Source: Prunus persica (Eukaryota > Streptophyta > Magnoliopsida > Rosales > Rosaceae). Taken from it: a DNA stretch of 64,000 bases. How positions within the stretch are numbered: position 1 is the first letter of the stretch; the number at the start of each line of letters is the position of its first letter. A program made the translations under genes and the position numbers. The stretch is taken from positions 23,012,522 to 23,076,521 of the forward strand of contig NC_034014.1 in NCBI RefSeq assembly GCF_000346465.2, given 5' to 3'. The notes beneath the pieces were generated by a model. That model saw nothing but the letters and a program-made list of their open reading frames with translations, ran no database searches and had not been told where the DNA came from. Shown one piece after another: positions 39,034 through 50,900 of this stretch.

Positions 39034-40935
39034 GACCCTCCTTGCGAACGTGTCAAAATACATATAGCCGAGCGGCTATAATATTTATATATTGTCCCCT
39101 TTTATTTTTTACTTTTCCAGAGTCATTACTCGTATAAATATTTTAGCACTTTCACATTTAATAATGTATTATACACGTATGTACGTAGTTTTTAATAATA
39201 CATACGTGTTTTGCAAATGTCATAAAGACTCGGAAAAGTTCACGTTTTTTAAAAAGCAAACGTACAATAGTCGTATTATATAGGTACATATGTATTTTTT
39301 ATGTTTGATACATGTAATTTTTTACAAAAATTTCAATAAGACACACAAAATTCACGTATTATACACATAATTTCAAAAATATATATTAAAAAAAATTCTT
39401 TCAAAAAATGGTACAGCCATGCAGTTATACACGGATTTTTAAATGTTAAAAAAAAAAATAGTATCGCCGCCCGGCTAGACTTGGTTTTTTTCCTAATTTT
39501 TTTATATAAAAATAGTACAGCCAGTTGGCTTTACTTTTTTGACATGTGGCGTCTAGGCAATGGTCGGATCTTTTAAAAAATATATATATATATATAAAAT
39601 ATAGCCGCCCGGCTAGACCCGGTTTTTCAAATTTATTTTCTATAATTAGTATAGCCGCCCCGCTATACTCATTTTAAAAAAAAATTAGTATTGCCGCGCG
39701 GCTTTACTATTTTGACAAGTGATGCCTAAACTCTATATATAAATAGTATAGCTGTGCGGCTATACAATTTTTTATTATTATTTTTTTAAACTGCAAATTT
39801 CATCGGCGTAGACCTTTGTCGATGATCTTCAGTCGGGAAAGGTTTTTTATTTATTTCATATTTATTTTAGTTTTTAAAATATAAATTTAGTTTCTTCACT
39901 TGTGTTTTTTTGGCCAACTTCTTTAATTTAATATATGTAATTAAGTAATATTTTAGTCTTTTGGAATTACTTTAATTAGTAATTATGTTTTAATTATTAT
40001 TTCTTTAGTAAATATTTAAATATGTTGAAAATAATTAGATTTCTCTAGAGCCCAAGAGGTATGCGGCTAAACTCTTTATATAGTGGGATCCTTTTTTCCC
40101 TAATTTTCGTTTATCGATAAGAGTTATTTAGAGCATTATTCATTACTATTAGGCCATTACTCGAGTTTCTATTCTCCCCTTTTGATTTTTCCCTTATCCA
40201 GAGTCATTATCCGTATAAAGATTTCAACAATACATACGTATTCTGTAAACATCTTAAAGACTCAGTAAAGTTCACATTTTTTTAAAAAGAAAACATACAA
40301 TACTCGTATTATACAGGTATGTAAGTATTTTCCATGCTTAATACACATATTTTTTACAATAATTTCAATAAGACACACAAAATTCATTTATTATACACAT
40401 AATTCTCACATATTATTGAATAAAAATAATATATATTAAAAAATATAAATAATTTATATTAAAATATAATATAGTGGCCGAACTTTTAAGTTGTAATATG
40501 CCAAAATTTTTCCGTTCCATATTTTACTGACTATGAATGAATGTGAGAGGCTAAGATTCTTATGAATGTGAGAGGCTAAGATTATTTCTTACTTATTGTA
40601 ACAAAAATGCAAGATGGTGATTTTGAAACTAGCAAATTAATATCTATAAATAGTATAGTAGGGCTCCTATACTTGGATTTAATAATTTTTCTTTCAAAAA
40701 ATAGTATAGCCGTGCGGATATACTCGGATTTTTAAATTTTGTTTTAAAAAAATAGTATAGCCGTTCGGCTATAATTGGGTTTTCCCTAGTTTTTTATAAA
40801 AATAGTACAGCCGTTTGGCTTTATTGTTTTGACACGTGGCACCTAGGCGACCTTTTTTACTATATATAGCCGCGTGGCTATACCCGATTTTTTAAATTTA
40901 TGTTTTTATAAATAGTATAGCTGCGCGGTGATACG

Positions 40936-41341
40936 GTTTTTTAGTAATTTTGTTTGAAAAATAGTCTTCAATTTATAGATACATTTTTTTTTGAGTCCAT
41001 AAGCCATTGTTTAATTATGATCATATATACAACACATAGAATATGAACTAACCAAAAAATAGCATAAGGGTAAAACTCAAATCAAAGAAACCACTAATAA
41101 TAGATTGTAAAACTCTTTCTGATTATACATCCACATTCACTAATAATCAGTTTGATCAGTTGTAGGATTATGCAGATGCACAAATGCCATAGCTTTGAAG
41201 GTTACTGTACTAAATTTGGAACTCCAACTTCTGATGATATAAAGCGCATTTGAACTTCACAAATTTCAGATTGCATTATAAAAAAATTACTGGACATATA
41301 GTATAATATTCTCTACTATCTCACAATGTAGTTGATATGAA

Positions 41342-41393
<52 letters not shown>

Positions 41394-41586
41394 ATCTTTT
41401 ATGTCTAATTTTCTCTTCTAAAATTATGCATGTAGCATGGATTAATTGGTTATAAAATTCCTTCTCATGTTCACATATCTACCTTCACGTAATGCAGATA
41501 TATATATGATTAGTGTCTGTAAATTTGTCTGTCGATGTATGCAGATGTGAGGGAGTTTGAATTTGGATTGGCTAGATATTATCTAT

Positions 41587-41626
<40 letters not shown>

Positions 41627-41814
41627 TATTCTTCGTATGTCTTAATTATAAGTTACTAGTTCATTTGGTCTTGCATGTCTAATAACTTTTAGGCAACCAA
41701 CAAAACTTTTTCCCATGTCAGAAATTTGAATCTGACAGAGTTTCAATTTACAATACATGTTTATAGACCTCACTGACACATTTCAAGTCCATTTATGCTT
41801 TTGCCTCTACACAG
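40936..41814. other. intergenic with simple repeats
   Basis: No gene. (CT)n at 41344-41389 and (TA)n at 41591-41618 are the only notable sequences. Confidence 0.5.
41344..41389. repeat. (CT)n microsatellite
   Basis: About 23 uninterrupted CT units. Confidence 0.95.
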
Positions 41815-42401
41815 CTTTCCCCCCTCCTTACCCGAAAATTTTGAAGAGGAAACTTGGACAGATGTTAAGTCGGCCATTTCCAAGATATTCTTAAAGAAAG
41901 AGGCTGCTCTCCGTTCTCTTGATTGCTTGAATCTTATTGAGGTAGAATCAATCACATTTGTATTTATTTTAAATATAATAGCTTTTTGCAACTTGGATGC
42001 ATTATGACAAAACATGTAATATTTTCTCTTATTATTCAGTCTAATAGTGAGGTTTCTTGGCTTGAGATGGGATCAAGTCGTCTATATCAACGGATTCATG
42101 ATGAGTGCAACAGCCACATAGTTGCAGAATTGGAATCTTAAGTTCAGTACCAAACCCTAGATTCTGTAGCTCTCTTATCCTGCGTCGACACATGCTGGCA
42201 GGATCATTCCGAACGGATGTCGTTGATCAATCGTATTATGGGTTCAGCCTTATCTCTTTTTAGAGTAGAAGGGAAACCAACACCAAAGCTGCCTAAATTG
42301 TCGGACATGGGGTTGCAGCTTTTCCGCAAATATCTTTTCCGATCTCCAACAGTTGAGTCTGATATCGTTACTGGTCTTTTAAGGATGGTCGATAAGGAAA
42401 G
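41815..42401 (+). pseudogene. cullin-4-like fragment with nonsense codon
   Basis: Two exons with GT-AG borders, about 41815-41941 and 42040-42401. The first reads PENFEEETWTDVKSAISKIF. The second carries RLYQRIHDECNSHIVAELES and, after a TAA at 42139-42141, SCVDTCWQDHSERMSLINRI and MGLQLFRKYLF ... VTGLLRMVDKER. This is the N-terminal cullin-repeat region of CUL4, the scaffold of CRL4-DDB1 ubiquitin ligases. The TAA occupies a position where cullin-4 has Leu, as if TTA had changed by one base. The downstream cullin exons (cullin homology domain, neddylation site) and the start are not in the window, so this is a truncated duplicate. The residues are clearly diverged from canonical CUL4, so it may come from a divergent paralogue. 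Confidence 0.75.
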
Positions 42402-43469
42402 GTAAACTGTATTCTATCTTGTTTATTTTAGTATTAATTATTCAACTTATTTGATTTCTTCCCCCATCTCAATTTGCTCATTTGATTAGTACGATAATCT
42501 TGTTTATTATCACATAATCCTCTAGATCTACAAGAAAAGGTTGAACTAAAGCACTAAATTTTCTCAACTTTGACAACATTTCGTCGCTATTTGGTATATA
42601 TTGAGAATAAGAAGCTAGTGTGTAATCAAAGGGGCCATAATTAAGTTGAAATACTGGAATCTTCATCTAATTCTAAACTTCCCGTTCAACAAGATTGAGC
42701 TTCTGTTAACTTGAATGTTTTTACCATTAGGCCTGTTTTTAGTAGACTTTAGTCATACTTCTTGTCCCGCTAATAAAAAGTCATACTTATTATGTGTATT
42801 TGTTTTTTTTAATTTTTTTAATTTTAAATATTTGAGTCATGCTCACGTGCACCAAAAAAATGCAAATTTGAGTAATAGCATAATATTTAATTCAATAATA
42901 GTACAAACAATTTGATTATATATATGTATATGTTAATACAAGTGATAATTTAAATTACTCTTAAATTAATCTAATTTACTGGCAGAGAGATTCGAATTTG
43001 GGTGCAAGGGAGTGGGTCACAACTATGACCAACTGGTCTAACCGACATATGTCATTAAGGGCATGTTTGAAAGTGATTCTAAGAAGGCGGCTAGAATCAC
43101 TTTATGGGAAGAAGCACCTCTCAAATAATTAGACTAATTTGATTTTTAATACCCAAAACTAAAACTAATTCAATTAAAAATTTTTTAGTACAAGTGATAG
43201 TCTAATCAATCCAATTAAATTAAATATTAAATTTTTTTATCCAATCCAATCCATCAAGTTTCACCAATCTTTGCTCAACATTTCCAGAGTCAATATAAAA
43301 TTCTTTGATGGCGCCAAATATTTGAGAAATAACACAGAAAAAATAGAAAGAAAAAAAAGGAAAAATAATTGATGGGGCCAAATAATTGATAGTCTAATTA
43401 ATCCAATTAAATTAGATATTAAAATTTTTTATCCAATCCAATCCATCAAGTTTCAGACTAAAAAAAAAA
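42402..43469. other. intergenic; probably the original upstream DNA of the ELI1 gene
   Basis: No gene. There is a SINE-like scrap at 42985-43060 (minus), MITE-like scrap at 43065-43130, and a ~68-bp segment repeated directly at 43195 and 43388. The stretch ends in CAGACTA plus a run of ten A at the border of the large inverted-repeat element. It is therefore the sequence that adjoined the PPR gene before that insertion. Confidence 0.4.
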
Positions 43470-43967
43470 GGAAAATAGCCCTAAATGCCACCAATTTTAT
43501 AATTTTTTGTCAAAATACCACCCCTCCCCAAAATTTTTAAAACTACCACTTATAAATACATCTTTATTGTAAACTAATTGCACCCATATCACTTTTTCAG
43601 AAATTGGGTTCTCCCTCAACTCTCTTGGCTCTGTCTCTCTCTTTAGCCTAGCTCTCTCTCTCTCTCTCCGACATAGTCATCTTCCTCCCTCAGCCATCCA
43701 AGCTTAACTCCACAGTTCACATCCACGAGGTACTGTTCACGTTCCTTTTCTTAGAAATTTGGGGTTTTTGTGAATTTGGTTTATGGTGTATGGATTTGTA
43801 TGAAATTGGTTTAGGGGTTTCTTCCAAATTGGTTTGATAGGAAGGTGATGTTGTTGTTGCTGTCGCTGACAGACTATTTTTCCTGGGTTGTGGTTGGTGG
43901 GTGTTACTGCGAATGCTTACAAGGTTGCTGATTCTCCTTCTAAGGTCTCTCTTTCTCTCTATTTCTT
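43470..43967 (+). repeat. left terminal inverted repeat
   Basis: 498 bp, matching the reverse complement of 61213-61710 with only scattered substitutions and one-base indels. It contains a CT-rich stretch (43640-43672) and CTGTCGCTGACAGACTATTT. Confidence 0.85.
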
Positions 43968-43993
43968 ATATATTTTTGTTTTGCCTTCTATAG

Positions 43994-44138
43994 GGTAGTT
44001 CCAATTCTTCTTTTGTAAAAATTCAAGGCATAATACCTCCGAATTAAGCGTTCTAAGCCGCAGGGGGCAGCTGCCTTTTCCATTTACGAACTTTCAACAA
44101 AGTCACAATCTTTTGGGCACAAAACAAATCCACCTCTG
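43994..44138 (+). repeat. segment repeated in direct orientation at 61000-61143
   Basis: Contains CCGCAGGGGGCAGCTGCC and AACTTTCAACAAAGTCACAA. Unlike the adjoining TIR, it has the same orientation as its partner next to the right TIR, so one copy was locally inverted. A 20-bp piece (AACAAAGTCACAATCTTTTG) is repeated again at 44140. Confidence 0.75.
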
Positions 44139-44209
44139 CAACAAAGTCACAATCTTTTGGTTTACATTGATGTAGTTCCAATATGTAAAGATGGAGTTTA
44201 TATATATAT

Positions 44210-44864
44210 TGTGGGAGCCTAATTAAATCAAAACCCTAGGTCAAATAATTCCTTCCCTTTGGGGATTATTTGACCTAATTGGGAATTATTCAATTTAATT
44301 GGGGATTACCCAATTAAATAGAATACTACCTAATCGGGTCGAGAATTAATTCTATTCCTACCCCAATTCCCAATTAAAGGAGGAGTTACCTATTTAAGTC
44401 GGGATTTGATTTGATACCTACCACAATTAGGGATTTGATTTACCCTAATTAATCAAATCCCTAATTAATCAAATCAATTCCAAAAAGGGGAGGAATAATT
44501 CCCTTCCATCTACGGAATTATTCCTCTGAAACCCTAGCCTCCGAGACTACTATAAAAGCATAGCCACACACAATGGTTGAGGTACGTCAGAATTCCTACT
44601 GAAACTCTGCATAAATTATTTCGCAAAAACCCTAGCCACCTCCTCTCTTTCTCTCTCTCACACAAGGCTCCGGCCACCACACACGGCTCCGGCCACCCGG
44701 TTTTCCTTGAAATACCCTACCTAACTTAGGCATCGGAGGGCCTTTGGCCAACACCCCTCGGGTGTGGTCTTTTTACTCCGATCTGTTTTGCAGGGAGAAA
44801 GAGAGGCGGAGAAGACGAAGGGATCTTGGGCGAATATTCTCCCGTGAGATTATTTGCACAAACA
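44210..44864 (+). repeat. 5' LTR (655 bp)
   Basis: Begins TGTGGGAGCC and ends GCACAAACA. It differs from the 3' LTR by G/A near 44700 and T/C near 44758, by eye. Confidence 0.97.
44551..44558 (+). promoter_or_regulatory. TATA box of the 5' LTR
   Basis: TATAAAAG inside the LTR, about 310 bp before its end, the probable start region of the genomic RNA. The same element is present in the 3' LTR near 55876. Confidence 0.6.
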
Positions 44865-44867
44865 AAT

Positions 44868-44886
44868 TGGTGCTTTCATTGAGAGC
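44868..44886 (+). other. probable primer-binding site
   Basis: TGGTGCTTTCATTGAGAGC starts three bases after the 5' LTR. TGG at this place complements the CCA end of a tRNA primer. I could not identify which tRNA by eye. Confidence 0.55.
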
Positions 44887-44944
44887 GCGAGATATATTCA
44901 AAGCGTGCTCCAAATCCATCTTTCACACATTTTTTCAAACAACC

Positions 44945-46039
44945 ATGGTTGATACAAGACGTACGAAGAGTAACGCCACCACAATGGGCCCATCTCATGG
45001 TTTTGTGGTGGAAACCTCAATGCAACCGCACGGAATCGTGGCTGCCAACGCCTTGCAGTCGTCCTCTAGTGCATTGCAGCCGCCTTCAGCTGCTGGAATT
45101 GCAGAACAGCCGCCGCATGACCCTGGGACCTCCACAGCCTTGCAGTTGCCAGCGCCGACTACCGGAGCTGCTCTGCCTCGCTGTCCTGCCGTCGGATCAC
45201 CACAGCAGCCACACCACTCAACTACCGGATTTGCTGCTCAGCCCCGTGGCTACTCCGACGCCATCCCAGTCTTGGAGCAGATCCATTCTCTCCCTCCTCT
45301 GCAATCACACTTGACTTATGCACCTGTGTACGCGTCTAATGGAGCCCTAGCCCATATGCCGTTTGGCCCAATGCACAACGCTCTACTTGGCCCGCGCAGT
45401 CAGGTGGACCTTAACTCACGGGTTGATCAACTCACACAGAAGGTCGATGATCAGAACAACATGATTGGACAGCTACTCAGGCAGATCAACTTGAATCAAG
45501 GCCCTAACCTTGGACCCCGTGACGAGGAGATGAGGGCACACCAGCATGTCGGCGAGCAGTTCGAGAGGTCCCAAGCTGGTCAGACAAGGGCAAACCGGCA
45601 GAGGAGAGATCGAGATCGAGATCGAGTAGATGAGACGCAGACAGCCGCGAGCCGTACTCTGAGCCGTTCGGGGCTAGAACCAAGGACCAATGTGCTCGAG
45701 AGACTAGGCCCACAGACCAATGTCCACGCCCGCTTGGGCCCACAAGGAGCTCGAGTTCGTGAGCAGTCGCGTGACGAGCGCAACGACCGACGCCCACCAA
45801 CCCGTTCGAGGGCCAACGCACGGTGGCAAGCTGTAGAAGAATCCTCACAAGCTCAACCTCCTAATCTGCCCCATGGGCAGGGCACCCAAGGGGATCGACC
45901 CTTGGGAACCGAGGAAGGAGTTAGCCAGTCACGCTCGAGACACCAAAGACGTCGACCTGAGCGACCCTCCTTGCAGGCAGAAGATGATGATCGACGCCCA
46001 CCAACCTGCTCGAGGACCACACGAGGCGACAAGATGTAG
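44945..46039 (+). CDS. retrotransposon gag, N-terminal part (frameshifted from the rest)
   Basis: The start is ATG 44945 (MVDTRRTKSNATTMG); the frame is open further upstream into the LTR but is not expected to be translated. 364 residues, rich in Pro/Gln/Ala then Arg/Asp/Glu: a low-complexity N-terminal gag extension without a recognised domain. A short coiled stretch (VDQLTQKVDDQNNMIGQLLR) could serve oligomerisation. The frame ends at TGA/TAG just inside the second copy of a ~204-bp tandem duplication (45788-46160), which is one base shorter than the first copy. The coding sequence then continues in another frame from about 46036. So gag is split by a one-base deletion unless ribosomal frameshifting rescues it. 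Confidence 0.75.
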   Translation: MVDTRRTKSNATTMGPSHGFVVETSMQPHGIVAANALQSSSSALQPPSAAGIAEQPPHDPGTSTALQLPAPTTGAALPRCPAVGSPQQPHHSTTGFAAQPRGYSDAIPVLEQIHSLPPLQSHLTYAPVYASNGALAHMPFGPMHNALLGPRSQVDLNSRVDQLTQKVDDQNNMIGQLLRQINLNQGPNLGPRDEEMRAHQHVGEQFERSQAGQTRANRQRRDRDRDRVDETQTAASRTLSRSGLEPRTNVLERLGPQTNVHARLGPQGARVREQSRDERNDRRPPTRSRANARWQAVEESSQAQPPNLPHGQGTQGDRPLGTEEGVSQSRSRHQRRRPERPSLQAEDDDRRPPTCSRTTRGDKM

Positions 46040-46160
46040 AGGAATCCTCACAAGCTCAATCTCCTAATCTACCCCACGGGCAGAACACCCAAGGGGATCG
46101 ACCCTTGGGAACCGAGGAAGAAGTTAGCCGGTCACGCTCGAGACGCCGAAGACGTCAGCC
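45788..46160 (+). repeat. ~204-bp tandem duplication within gag
   Basis: CGACGCCCACCAACC at 45788 recurs as CGACGCCCACCAACC at 45992, and GGGGATCGACCCTTGGGAAC occurs in both copies. Copy 2 has one base fewer between CGAGG and GTAGA, which changes the reading frame. Confidence 0.85.
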
Positions 46161-47943
46161 CGAGACTCCAGTCCTGCGAGCAGAGGACGTAGAGAAGCTA
46201 GTGAATGACCGACTCCAAGCTCTCCAACTTAAAGGAAGCACGGAAGAAGCCCTGCACAAGGAAATTGATCGAGTTGACTGCTCGCCCTTTACTGACAAAG
46301 TGGAACGAGCTCCTCCACCGAAGCGGTTCACAACGCCATCCATCACTCCATTCAAGGGAGACTCTGACCCTGAGAGCCATTTGAGGCACTTCAAGAGCGC
46401 CATGATCCTGTACAAGGCAGACGATGCCCTGATGTGCAAAGTGTTCGCGATGACCCTGCGAGGAGCAGCTCAAGACTGGTTCCACACTCTACCGTCCGCG
46501 TCGATAGGAAACTTCAAGGAGTTGGCCTTCATCTTCACAAAGGAGTACACCTCCTACAAGACGGTCAGAAAGCATGCAGACCATCTGTTCAACCTGCGCA
46601 AGAAGCCAGACGAGTCTTTACGAGACTACCTGAGACGGTTTAAGGCTGAAAAGGCTAACATCATAGGATGCAATGACCAAGTTGCATCCTCAGCTTTCAA
46701 GAAGGGCTTGCCAACCGAGCACGAGCTATACCGGGAACTGGCCATAACACCAAGTCAAACCTTGGCAGAAGTGTTCGCGACGGCAGAACGCTACGCACTT
46801 TGGGACGATGATCGAATCGCCGCAAAGAAGGCCAGCAAGCAAGTTGATCACCCGACGAAGCAGGCAAGCCAAAAGAGCAACCAGTTCGAGCAAAAAGCCC
46901 GAGATAAGCGCAGATCGCGGCCCCGAGAGGGAAGCTCAGAAACAGGGACCTTCACTGAGTTCGCTATCCCAATTCATCAGATCCTGGCTCAAGTGAAAGA
47001 CAAGCCGTGGGTGAGGAGACCGCCACCCATGAAGGGAGACCCCTCTAAGAGGGACACCAGCAAATACTGCGCATTCCACGGGAAGCACGGACATTACACC
47101 AACAACTGCAATGCTTGGAAAAGGCATCTTGAGGAGCTGGTCAGAGAAGGTCATTGCACAGAATTCGTCGCAAAGAAGGCCATTCAGCAGATCGAGGATC
47201 GTGATGCGGCGGCCAAGGAGCCTCCCCAAAAGGTCATTCGAATCAACACCATTCTAGCTGACTCCCGGGAGTCTGGGCTGACCACCAAGGAGCGCAAAAG
47301 GAAGATCGCGCAGGCGGCTTATGTCTCCCAAGTCACAACTGGAGTACCAGTCATTGTGGATACACCCATCATTGGTTTCCAGAAGAAGGACTTGATCGGG
47401 CTTGACCTACCGCATAATGATGCGCTAGTCATCTGCATTCAAATGGAACAAGCTGTGATCGAGCGAATTCATGTGGATGAGGGCAGCGCAGCTAACATCC
47501 TGCAACTATCTGTCATCCAACAGATGGGATTGGAGCCCAAGATTAGCAAACTTGCCAGGTCGCTTACCGGCTTCAATGGGGCCACATCAATCACTATTGG
47601 AACGATCGACCTTGACGTCCACTCACCCCCAGTGCTCTGCTCGCAAACCTTCATGGTCATCAACGAGATCTCCCCCTACAATGGAATATTGGGCCGACCG
47701 TGGATCAGCAAGATCGAGGCCATCACATCTGCTCTGCACCAGAAGATTCGATACCCCATCCCTGGAGGCGAAATCGGGCAGATCAATAGTGACCAAGCCA
47801 TGACAAGAAGATGCACAGCCCAAGGGCTCAAGAAGAGCAAGCAGTTGCAGTTCACACCAGTAATGCAAGCTGCTAACGAGGCACGAAGCGTTCCCAGCAA
47901 ACAAGCAAGCTCAAGCGAGAGGGGAGCTGTTACCCCACAATAG
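46105..47943 (+). CDS. retrotransposon gag core and aspartic protease
   Basis: 612 residues from ATG 46105, with the frame open from about 46036. Residues ~83-240 are the retrotransposon gag (capsid) domain, with FKGDSDPESHLRHFKSAM, GAAQDWFHTLP and RRFKAEKANI. Near residues 321-336 is a zinc-knuckle-like KYCAFHGKHGHYTNNC (Cys-His-His-Cys spacing, as usual in Tat elements). From residue ~455 comes a pepsin-like protease domain with active-site VDEGSAANIL and a later ILGRPWISK. Gag packages the RNA in the virus-like particle and the protease cleaves the polyprotein. The frame ends at a TAG (47941-47943) that lies in the same frame as the pol ORF, in a leaky-stop context. Confidence 0.92.
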   Translation: MGTEEEVSRSRSRRRRRQPETPVLRAEDVEKLVNDRLQALQLKGSTEEALHKEIDRVDCSPFTDKVERAPPPKRFTTPSITPFKGDSDPESHLRHFKSAMILYKADDALMCKVFAMTLRGAAQDWFHTLPSASIGNFKELAFIFTKEYTSYKTVRKHADHLFNLRKKPDESLRDYLRRFKAEKANIIGCNDQVASSAFKKGLPTEHELYRELAITPSQTLAEVFATAERYALWDDDRIAAKKASKQVDHPTKQASQKSNQFEQKARDKRRSRPREGSSETGTFTEFAIPIHQILAQVKDKPWVRRPPPMKGDPSKRDTSKYCAFHGKHGHYTNNCNAWKRHLEELVREGHCTEFVAKKAIQQIEDRDAAAKEPPQKVIRINTILADSRESGLTTKERKRKIAQAAYVSQVTTGVPVIVDTPIIGFQKKDLIGLDLPHNDALVICIQMEQAVIERIHVDEGSAANILQLSVIQQMGLEPKISKLARSLTGFNGATSITIGTIDLDVHSPPVLCSQTFMVINEISPYNGILGRPWISKIEAITSALHQKIRYPIPGGEIGQINSDQAMTRRCTAQGLKKSKQLQFTPVMQAANEARSVPSKQASSSERGAVTPQ

Positions 47944-47949
47944 CAATTA
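47938..47949 (+). promoter_or_regulatory. putative readthrough stop, CAA-TAG-CAA-TTA
   Basis: The stop between gag-protease and pol is in frame with both. The six bases after it, CAATTA, fit the CARYYA readthrough consensus first known from tobamovirus replicase. Seen directly: the codons and frame identity. Inferred: that a few percent of ribosomes read through to make gag-pol. Confidence 0.6.
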
Positions 47950-50900
47950 ATGAGCCAGGATCAAGGCGAGGGAATCCGCCCGGAAGACTCCCCTGAAAAG
48001 GGTTGGAAGCCTGAGGATGACGTCGAGTTAGTACCCCCTGATCTTGGCCAACCAGACAAAGAAGCGCAGATCGGCTCGTGCCAGAATCCAAACAAGAAGG
48101 ATCGAGAGGAGGGAATCCGCCCAGAAGGCTCCCTTGAAGAAGGTTGGAAGCCTGAGGAAGACGTTGAGTCAGTACCCCTCGATCCTAACCAGCCAGACAA
48201 GAAAGCGAGGATCGGCTCGCGCCTAAGCCCAGATGAGAAGATGGAGTTGACCATCTTCCTCCAAAACAACAAAGACATGTTCGCGTGGTCACCATCTGAC
48301 ATGCCCGGCATCGACCCAGACATCATCTGCCACCGCCTCCATGTCAACCCTGCCAGCAAGCCCGTGGTGCAGAAGAGACGCAACTTCGCTCCCGAGCGAG
48401 TCGCGATCATTGAGGCCGAGATCGACAAGCTTCTGGCAGCCGGATTTATTGAAGAAGTCTCATACTCAGAATGGCTGGCCAACGTCGTTTTGGTGGCAAA
48501 ACAAGAAAAGGGCAAATGGAGAGTGTGCGTCGATTATACTGACCTCAACAAAGCATGCCCTAAAGACAACTTCCCATTGCCGAGGATCGACCAGCTCGTG
48601 GATTCAACTTCCGGCAACCAGCTGCTCAGCTTCATGGATGCCTACTCAGGCTATAATCAAATTATGATGTACGACGATGACAAGGCGAAGACCTCTTTCA
48701 TCATCGAGAGAGGGACCTACTGCTACAAGGTCATGCCCTTCGGGTTGAAGAACGCCGGAGCAACATACCAAAGGCTCGTGAATAAGATTTTCAAGGAGCA
48801 GATCGGCAGAACCATGGAAGTCTACGTGGATGATATGCTGGTCAAAGCCCCCAAGCGTGGAGACCACCTCAAAAACCTCACCGAGGCATTCAGCCTGCTC
48901 CGCCAATACCGCATGAAGCTGAATCCAAGTAAATGCACGTTCGGTGTATCATCCGGCCGATTCCTGGGGTACTTAGTCACACAACGAGGTATCGAGGCAC
49001 ACCCAGGCCAAATTAAAGCCATCCTCGAGATGAAGTCACCTTCCACGGTGAAAGAAATACAAAGTCTGACTGGCAGAGCAGCAGCTCTCAACCGATTCCT
49101 CTCGAAGTCTACCGACAAGTGCAGACCATTCTTCAAAGCTTTGAAGAAGGGGCAAAAAGACAAGTGGGACGAGGAGTGCGAAGTAGCTTTCCAGAGTCTA
49201 AAGACCTACCTTACTGCACCTCCCCTGCTCTCGAAGCCAGCTCCTGGTGAAGACTTGTTCGTGTACCTGGCAGTGTCCGACTCAGCCATCAGCTCAGCTC
49301 TCATCCGAGAAGAACTTGGGGCCCAACATCCGATATTCTATACGTCAAAAGCTCTCCTCGATGCAGAGACTCGCTACCCAAAATTGGAGAAGCTCATTTT
49401 GGCCCTTGTCGTTTCCGCGCGAAAGCTGCGGCCTTATTACCAAGCTCACCGAGTCATCGTTATGACTGACTTTCCTTTGAGATCAATCCTCCACAGCCCT
49501 GATGCTTCTCAGCGGCTTATGAAGTGGGCAATAGAACTAAGCCAATACGACCTCCTCTACCGGCCAAAGACTGCTATAAAAGCCCAGGCCTTAGCAGACT
49601 TTGTTGCAGAGTACACACCATCAGCCGAAGAAGAGAAGCTGGTCAGCAAAAAGAAGGAAAGTTCGAGAGCAGACAAGACCTCCGAGGAACCTGACCAACC
49701 CAGAGACATGTGGCAGCTACGCGTAGATGGAGCGTCGAACCAGAAGGGAGCTGGAGCAGGTGTCGTCATCGTCACCCCAGATGGAACCCTGTTAGAGCAA
49801 GCTATCACACTTGGCTTCCCAGCTTCAAATAACGAGGCAGAGTACGAGGCATTGCTCGCTGGCTTGCGCCTGGCAAAGGAGCTATCAATCAAGAAGCTGG
49901 CCATCTACTCAGATTCCCAGCTGATCACAAGTCAAGCCTCAGGAGAATACATGGCGAAGCACCCAAGGATGATCTTGTACCTTGACAAAGTCCAAGAGCT
50001 GTTGAAGGCATTTCCCACCTTTACCATCCAGCAGGTGCCCCGAGCAGAGAACGCGCACGCAGATGCACTGGCAAGCTTAGGATCAGCACTGGATACCCAA
50101 TTCAGACGCTCCATCCCGGTCGAGCACCTTGATCAGCCTAGCATAGAAGAGGCAGAACAACCAGACCTGATGCAAATCGACGAGGATCCTAGCTGGCAAG
50201 AACCCATCATTGACTACCTAGTGAATGAAAACTTGCCCCAAGACAAGTCCGAGGCCAGAAAAATCAAGCAGAAGGCTGCAAGATATTACATGAAAGGCGA
50301 CACGCTTATCCGCAGATCATACTACGGGCCTCATCTCACTTGCATCAAGTACCCGCAAACGCTCGAGGTTCTTTGCAAAATACACGACGGCGAATGTGGA
50401 AATCACGCTGGAGGCAGGTCGCTTGCTCAGAAGGCTCTCAGCATCGGCTATTTCTGGCCTACCATGCGTAAAGATTCCACGGAGTATGCTCGAAGATGTG
50501 ATCGATGCCAACGGTACAAGCCAGTCCCTGGCTTGCCAACTGAGGAATACCATCCGCGGAACAGCCCATGGCCGTTCATGCAGTGGGCCATTGACTTGGT
50601 GGGACCTATGCCGACAGCACCTGCCAATAAAGAGATGATGATCGTTGCCACTGATTACTTCACTAAATGGATCGAGGCCGAGGCTTTGTCTTCTACCAAG
50701 GAAGCTGACGTTGAACGTTTCATCTGGAAGAACATCATCTGCAGATTCGGTTGCCCGCAATCGATAGTTACTGACAATGGTACACAGTTCGTGGGCAGGC
50801 AGATCACTGCATTTTTTGCGAAGTATGGCATCAAGCAGCACCTGTCAACTCCCAGATACCCGCAAGGCAATGGTCAAGCAGAGGCATCCAACAAAATCGT

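Larger units (their letters stand above)
36835..40935. repeat. AT-rich block with ~20 copies of a GTATAGCCG-CGGCTATAC palindrome
   Basis: A short interrupted palindrome, consensus GTATAGCCGNNCGGCTATAC, recurs with variants at about 36835, 38645, 38687, 38728, 38807, 38860, 38937, 38984, 39063, 39412, 39463, 39516, 39600, 39650, 39690, 39748, 40706, 40755, 40803, 40850 and 40915. Many copies are followed or preceded by a CACGTG(T)-like GACACGTGGC...CTAGGC segment in either orientation. Some copies are perfect (AGCCGATCGGCT at 36835-36846), others have lost pairing on one side. Two AT-rich blocks are also duplicated in direct orientation (37765-37915 and 39890-40033). The whole region looks like a decayed mobile element with internal repeat arrays. 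No protein is encoded. Confidence 0.75.
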